From NCBI GenBank assembly GCA_030762175.1, contig CM060833.1, positions 67,667,001 through 67,731,000 on the forward strand: 64,000 nt of DNA. Reading direction: 5' to 3'. This DNA comes from Metallyticus violacea. Lineage: Eukaryota; Arthropoda; Insecta; Mantodea; Metallyticidae. The notes below the pieces were generated by a model. It saw only the letters and a list, made by a program, of their open reading frames with translations. It did not search any database and had not been told where the DNA came from. Positions 57,896 to 64,000 of this stretch are shown one piece after another. The translations under genes and the position numbers were made by a program. Within the stretch, counting starts at the first letter, position 1. Every line of letters begins with the position of its first letter.

Positions 57896-58191
57896 GTCGG
57901 TCCTGGTGGTGTAGTGGTTACCATACTTGCCTCCTAAACCCAAGATCGCAGGTTCAAACCCGGCCAGGGCTGATGGATTTTTTTGGGGCGTAAATATCCT
58001 AAGTATGGCTTCCTTCAGAAGGGAAGTAAAGCCGTGGGCCCCGTGTCGTACATTTACGGCACGAAAAAGAACCTTAAGCCTGAAAGAGAGGCCTCTGAGC
58101 AAAATTTGTCACGCCCTGAGTTGAATGGGACGCTGATGACCTGAGCTGTTAAAGCGCATCCATAAATAAATCATTAAAAAAAAAAAAATTA
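57896..58191 (+). mobile_element. SINE family 1, full length with TSD
   Basis: Complete head (gtcggtcctggtggtgtagt; B box ggttcaaaccc), body and A-tail. ATCGTAGCCTTT flanks it (57883-57894 and 58192-58203), a 12-bp target-site duplication. Confidence 0.93.
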
Positions 58192-58203
58192 ATCGTAGCC
58201 TTT

Positions 58204-59488
58204 AAAAGCTTCACCAACTTGTACATAATGAGAGAATTGTGACACATACTGCAGCATAATAAAAATACAGTGGCATATATGGCCAATATCATCAGGCTCT
58301 AATTAGTTGAGCCCTCTAAACCATACAAACATTGCAATCATATTCATCTTTGTTGCATCAATCATGATCCAATTAATCTGCAATACTAATTTGACATTAC
58401 CATGAAAAGAATCAGTTCTCATTTTGCACCTTCAAATAGGCAGTACAGGCTGTTCAAGCACAAGATATATATTCAAATTAATGTTATATTTGATTTCTGA
58501 CAGTTCTTGTTATGTCATATTCACAACGTGCAATGTTGCCTACTTATTGATACTGCTAGGGACTGATTAGTCTGATACTGTTAACAATTGTTCCTTGCCA
58601 ATATACAGCCATTAAGAGAATATTAGCCATTAAAATGCTCAGTTCACTAAAGTAACTGTCATTACTTTCCTTAGAATAGCATTCTCCAGCTGTTTGCTTA
58701 GATAAATAGCTTTGCATTATGCCAATAAACTTTCAGCTTGATTTCCTTTTTCTACTCCTAAATTTATGAGCCTAAACACATTTTTTATACTATACTATAT
58801 GCATATTTTATACATCATATATGTAGTAGTAGAAATAAAGGCCATTACCTTGATTTGATTATACTCCTGTTTAGAGATCCTTTTTGGATAAAGTCGGCAC
58901 CCTCCATGCCTGAATTGAACAGTGAAATTTGAATAAAATTATGATTATGATGTAGGAATCTATATTTTGTTTTAATACTTACATTTAATGTTTAAGGGGC
59001 TCACTGGAAGGGAGGAATTGCTGCTCTCTCCTCCTCCAAAGTGAAATCTTAACTAGGATAAGCAATTATTTCCTGGATGCATTGTATACAATATCTGTAA
59101 TTCACTAACAACTATAATTTTAACACTATGAAGAATTCATTGCAATGCACTGATATAAATATTGCCAAAGGAACAAGTGATTTAATGGCTCAGCGCAGCA
59201 ACAACAATAAAGAACTGGTAATATATTTTATAATAAACATACCAAGCATCAATATTTGTGATCAGGTGATAACATTGCCCTAAGCTTGAGGCAAAGAGTG
59301 CAGTGGGCATCAAATGGTGATAGATTACTTCCAAAATTAGTCCTGATTAATATGACTACAGACCTGTGAATCACCAATTTAAAGAGCTGTCAGAAGTCAA
59401 AAGTTATGTTAATATGACTATGAATGACAATTTTGGAATTAACAGCAACATTTCAAATGTTCCACAATGTAATCAAGATAATGCATTG
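58204..59488. other. No confident gene
   Basis: AT-rich. A GC-richer minus-strand patch at 58975-59047 could be a small exon (AAAT then gtaagt), but its acceptor is poor. Confidence 0.35.
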
Positions 59489-59795
59489 CAAATTTTTTTT
59501 TTTATTTGGTTTATTTATGGACGCTTTAACATCTCAGGTCATCAGTGTCCCATTTAATTCAGGGCATGAAACGGCCGATAAATTTTGCTCAGAGGTCTCT
59601 TTTTCCAGGCTTGAGGTTCTTTTTCTTGCCATAAATGTACGAAATGGGACCCATGGCTTTACTTCCCTTCCGAAGGAAGCCATACTTAGAATTTTTATGC
59701 CTGAAAAAATCTATTGATCCTGGCCGGATTTGAACCCGCAATTTTGGGTTTAGGAGGTAAGCATGGTTACCACTACACCACCAGGACCGACCAGC
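59489..59795 (-). mobile_element. SINE family 1
   Basis: Full-length type with A box TGGTGTAGTGGTAACCATGC, B box GGGTTCAAATCCGG and a T-run at 59491-59502. No clear target-site duplication. Confidence 0.9.
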
Positions 59796-60369
59796 TAATA
59801 TTGTGAAAAGGGAAAAGAGACATGATAATTTTCATTTTTTTTTCTTGCAATAACTTGACAATAACTTTTGTAGTGAACTGCAAATTTTATTTTATTTTAT
59901 CCTTTAGGTAATACACAATCTTTTGCCTGCAGAATATTAATTAGCTGATAAAATTTCAATTTATATAATCCTACCTATTTAATACTTATATTTAAAATCT
60001 GATGTGACTGAATCTCTAGATTAAATATGCATATTATATTAACTATAACGGTTTTGAAATGATTCAGTTCTATGAGCACAGCTTCATCTAGTGCTAATGC
60101 CACCATCCAGCTCAAATCCTATGTTCTGTTGATTTGAATGTGGCAATTGAAATGCTTTATGAACCCACACAAATATAGCAGCTTTGGAGATAGTATTTTC
60201 TGAACGTTCATAGTCCTCTTAAAAATCTTTGCAAAGCAGCTTGTAATTTAACAATGAATATATTTGTTTCAAGTATTCTTGCTCTCTTGAATAACTGCCA
60301 ATCAAACAAATATTGAGCTGAAAATATTTTTCCAAGCATGAGTAATGTTGACATGCATGATAAAAAAAA

Positions 60370-63300
60370 AAAGAGGAAGTAAATACAGAGCTTCGGGTAT
60401 GCAAAGAAAGGATGGAAAAGATAAAGAAGGTGTGAAGAAGGACAAAGAAAAATGAATATAATATTATTTGGGGTTGAAGAAGACAAAAATAGAAAGCTCC
60501 ATCAGATTATGGAAGAGATATTCCAAAGGAAACTTAGGTTTCAAACTGGCTGGATGAGAAATGTAGATTTTTACAGATTTGAAAAAAAGAGGTAAATACC
60601 TAGGCCTAATTCTAGTTAAAGTGGCAACAGAAGTTTTACATGCAAGTGCTAATCAATACAAGAAAATTGAAAGGTACAAAGATGTTTATGGAACAGGGCT
60701 ATGATGAAGATCAAAGAAACCATAGAAATAAATTATTTAGAAAAATGAAAGCAAGGGATAGCAGGAAAAATGCATTTATTAAAGGACTGCAACTTTACAT
60801 TGATGGAAAAAGACTGGAAATGTATCAGCAAAAACAAGCAACGAGACAAGAGACAAGCAATGCTAGATGCTGAGGTAGAACAACAATGCAGTCAAAAGGA
60901 GGGGAAAGAACAGGAAGCAAGAATATGCTGTAAACTAATCACTGGCACATGCAGGAAGGAGACATGGAGGGAGAAGCAGGTAGCAGCTTAACATTATAAG
61001 AAGGATGGTCTATACAGAAAAGAAAGAGAGAGAAGCAGGGCCTTGGCGAGAGCTGGTAAACTGAGCCAGGAAAGTAGGTTAAAAGTTGTCAACACCCGAG
61101 GGGAGCATCCTGCTGGTCAGATATAATACAGAAAATGCAGATGTAGACAAAATTCTCACAACTAGGTTTAGAGCAAAGTTGGACAGACTTAGACTGCGAC
61201 AAGATCTAGTTCTAAATAGGGATTGGGAATTAAGACAATGTTCTGGGATGCAGAAGGATTAAAAAGCAAAATAATCAGTGGTTAAGTGTCTGAGATTTTT
61301 AAAATTGGGTGACATAGTAGCAGTGACAGAGATGTGGCTTGATGAAGAGGAAAGTGTCGAGATAGACAATTTTGTTTGTATAGGGAGAAGAACTAACAGA
61401 AGAAGTGATAAGGGAAAAAGCTTCAGGTGGGTTAGACATGTATATTAATTTTGATTCGTTTATTTAAGGACGCTCTTTAACATCACAGGTCATCAGCGCC
61501 CCATTCAATTCAGGGCGTGAAATGGCCGACAAATTTTGCTCAGAGGCCTCTTCTTTCAGACTTGAGGTTCTTTATCGTGCCGTAAATGTATGACATGGGA
61601 CCCACGGTTTTACTTCCCTTCCGAAGGAAGCCATACTTAGGATTTTTACGCCCAAAAAAATCCATCGATGTATATTAAGAAGAGTAGTAAAATGTGTGTG
61701 AGCAAGGAAATAATAGGTTTAGAAAGGAAAGTTTTATCGTTAACAATCAACAAAGTAAAAGATGTGTACGTGAAATATGTACTTGGTGTTATATATAAAT
61801 CTCCAGAGGTATCAGACTTTATGGTGAAGATATGGAGGAATTAAACAGGAAAGAATCAAGTGTGGAATTTATACTAGTGGGGAACTTGAAAGCAAGAATA
61901 AATGAAGAAAAAATTAAACTGGTGAAAATGGAGAATGAAAGTGAATGGGAGAAAGATGTATTAATCACAAGGAAAAGCAGGAATAAAACATGTAATAGGG
62001 CAGGTAAAAAGATGTTAGAATCTTGTGAGGTTAATAATTTGTTAGCATGTAACAAAGCAAGAGAGGAACATCCAGGGGGTGAATTTGTGTTTCAAATACA
62101 AATGGGCAAAGTGTCATAGATTAAATATTATGTATTGAAGGAGCGGATGAGAGCCTTATTAATTTTAAAGTATTAAATGAAGTAACTAGCAGTAGTCACT
62201 TCCCTTTAATAATGAAATTGTTAATAAATGAACAGGTGATATATCAAGATGAACCAATGAAACTGCAAAGAATAAGAATTTTTAAATGGAAAGATGATTT
62301 AAAGGAGAAATTCTGGCAAGACATAAGTTGAAAGGTAGGGAAAGTCTTAAAATGGGGTATTATAGATGCTACCAAGGATAGTAGAATATAAGAGAATGTG
62401 TGAGCAAGGAGAGAAGTTTTCAAAGAGTTGCTGAAATGAAGGAGAACTGAAGAAAACTGTGATATACAAAAATTTTACTAAGTAAGTGTCAAAATATAAG
62501 AGGAAACAAATAAAGCAGGCAGTAAAGGAAAAAAATAGCAAAAAAATATGGGAGTGAAGAAATATGATTACATCAAAGAAATGGTTGAAATATTTTGGGG
62601 TTTGGTTGGGGGTGAAGGTAATACAGGGAGTTATGAAATGGGAAATGGCAGGTTAGATATTAGAAATGAAAATTTGAACCAAGAAATTACTATTTATGAA
62701 GTAGACCAACAAATATGTAATTTGAAAAGGAGTAAAGCAGTAGCTCTAAATGTAATCCCAGGGGAATTTTGGAAAATATTTACAAAAATAGATGAGGGCA
62801 TGACAATAATGGTAGAGTTCTTTAATAAAGTGAAAATGAGCAAAATGATACCAGAAAATTGGAAGATAAACATGGTGGTTCTGTTATACAAAGGTAAGGG
62901 AGATATAAATATACCAGTTAATTATAGAAAAATTATTCTTCTGTCTGTAGTAGGAAAATATATTATAATGGCAGGAAGATACAGGAGTAGGCAGTAAAGA
63001 GAAGCAAAATAATTGAATTTCAAGGATGTTTTAGAAAACGGAGAAGACCTACAGATAACATAATGATAATACAGATGATAGTAGTCAAATACAAGTTACA
63101 AATGAGGAAGCATTTGATACTATCAATAGGGATGCACTAGAATGGGTTATAAGTAGGGAGTTCTTTATATGGATCAAGAAAACATATGAAAGAGTGAAGT
63201 TTTGTTATTAGGTATGATAGAAATGGAATAACAGAATAGTTGACCAAAAGCTGACGCTTAGAAGAGATGTAAGTTCAGTCCTGTCTTACTTAATTTATTT

Positions 63301-63985
63301 ATTGATGGCATTTTAGAAAGAGTTGCAAAAAGTAGCTCATATAGTCCAGTGATAGGAAACAAAGAGATACCAAGACTACTTTATGCACATGATCTAATGA
63401 TAAGTGCAATAACAGTTTAAGGTTAAAGAAAGTAAGTAATGAAATCAGAAAATTCTGCAGAGAGTGGGACATAAGAATTAATATTAGGAAATAAAAAATA
63501 ATGGCATTTAAAAAAAAAAGCAGATTAAGAAAAGATGAAAAATGGTATTTGAATGGAGAGGAGTTGGAAACAGTGAAGAATTTGATTATTTAAGAATCAG
63601 ATTAAGTAGTAAAGGAGGCTAGGAATCAGAAGGTAAGAAGGTGATTGATTGCCAAGGAAAAATTAGCTATGAAAGGAATAAGAGTATGTTTATATAAGAT
63701 ACCAGAAATGTCTGTAAATTGGTTGGAGAAGTTGTATGAAGCAGTGATAGGATCAAATATGGAATGGAAATTTGGGGATTATGAGATTGTGAACAAAACT
63801 AATGTAATATACAAGATATTTTATAAAAGAATTATTGGGGCTACCAAAAACATTGCCAAGAGCAGTACATTAGCAGAATTAGGTAAAACAGATAGAAAAG
63901 CAATGGTGGTTGAAACAGTTCTGAAATACTGGTTTAGGAATCTGAAACAAGAGGATGATAATATAATTAAAATTTTGGTATGAAA
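60370..63985 (+). pseudogene. APE-type LINE copy 3, nearly complete but decayed
   Basis: ORF1: MNIILFGVEEDKNRKLHQIM-like start, then KMFMEQGYDEDQRNHRNKLF and NAFIKGLQLYIDGKRLEMYQ (about 60450-60830). Endonuclease: VAVTEMWLDEEESVEIDNF (about 61320), GLERKVLSLTINKVKDVYVK (61710), FILVGNLKARINE (61868; GDFNARI expected, so the catalytic D is lost), GGEFVFQIQMG. RT: KRSKAVALNVIPGEFWKIF (62725), WKINMVVLLYKGKGD, FIDGI and LLYAHDLMIS (63374-63403; YADD expected, the first D is H). C-terminal: KGIRVCLYKIPEM, LKYWFRNLKQEDDN. Many frame breaks; a SINE interrupts the endonuclease. Confidence 0.82.
61449..61667 (-). mobile_element. Headless SINE family 1 with TSD, inside the LINE
   Basis: Only the body and 3' part are present; the tRNA-like head with A and B boxes is missing. 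ATGTATATTAA flanks it (61438-61448 and 61668-61678), so it was inserted in this truncated form by target-primed reverse transcription rather than trimmed later. Confidence 0.88.
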
Positions 63986-64000
63986 TACCAAAGAACAGTT

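Noticed and set aside
58975..59047. GC-richer minus-strand segment with a gtaagt donor, a possible upstream exon of the zinc-finger gene
   Set aside because: The acceptor is weak and the protein featureless; RNA evidence would be needed.

Overview
This 64 kb window looks like nuclear DNA of an insect, most likely a hemimetabolous one. It is AT-rich, genes are sparse and split by long introns with GT/AG sites, and there are no operons or bacterial signals. Mariner, hAT, Penelope-like, R1/Jockey-type LINE and tRNA-derived SINE sequences fill much of it. A cockroach or termite is my best guess from the style of the SINE and zinc-finger sequences, but this comes from memory and was not searched.

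Host-like coding sequence is limited and all on the minus strand. (1) A C2H2 zinc-finger exon at 35274-36908 carries 16 intact fingers plus one degenerate finger; decayed further fingers follow it at 34975-35270. (2) Two well-bounded exons at 5445-5641 and 3451-3564 encode an acidic N-terminus with IKTE, IKEE and VKKE motifs, typical of insect zinc-finger regulators; the rest of that gene lies beyond the window start. (3) Four short candidate exons (29065-29146, 25783-25849, 1526-1609, 11-57) have splice sites and open frames, but I cannot identify their gene.

The remainder is layered mobile-element debris. 1-10 kb: a Penelope-like hairpin, SINEs and a Penelope-like reverse transcriptase relic. 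10-18 kb: R1-type LINE pieces in both orientations, a P-element-like relic and a DUF4817-type transposase remnant. 18.8-24.1 kb: two mariners in tandem, the second split by a hAT relic that itself carries two SINEs. 24-29.5 kb: quiet AT-rich DNA. 29.6-34.2 kb: a Jockey-like LINE interrupted by a perfect 109-bp hairpin and by a TTF-finger hAT relic. 38-39 kb: a mariner. 41-46 kb: Penelope-like ends, including a 635-bp element with an endonuclease-like ORF, inserted in a relic of a widespread uncharacterised protein family. 47-51 kb: three more mariners. 52-64 kb: another Penelope-like hairpin, SINEs and two copies of one APE-type LINE, the last almost complete.

The most distinctive signal is a recurring architecture: short Penelope-like insertions built as long, sometimes perfect, inverted repeats plus a 35-50 bp tail, flanked by 12-13 bp target-site duplications (four clear cases). 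No intact autonomous mobile element is present. All coordinates of decayed elements are estimates by eye.
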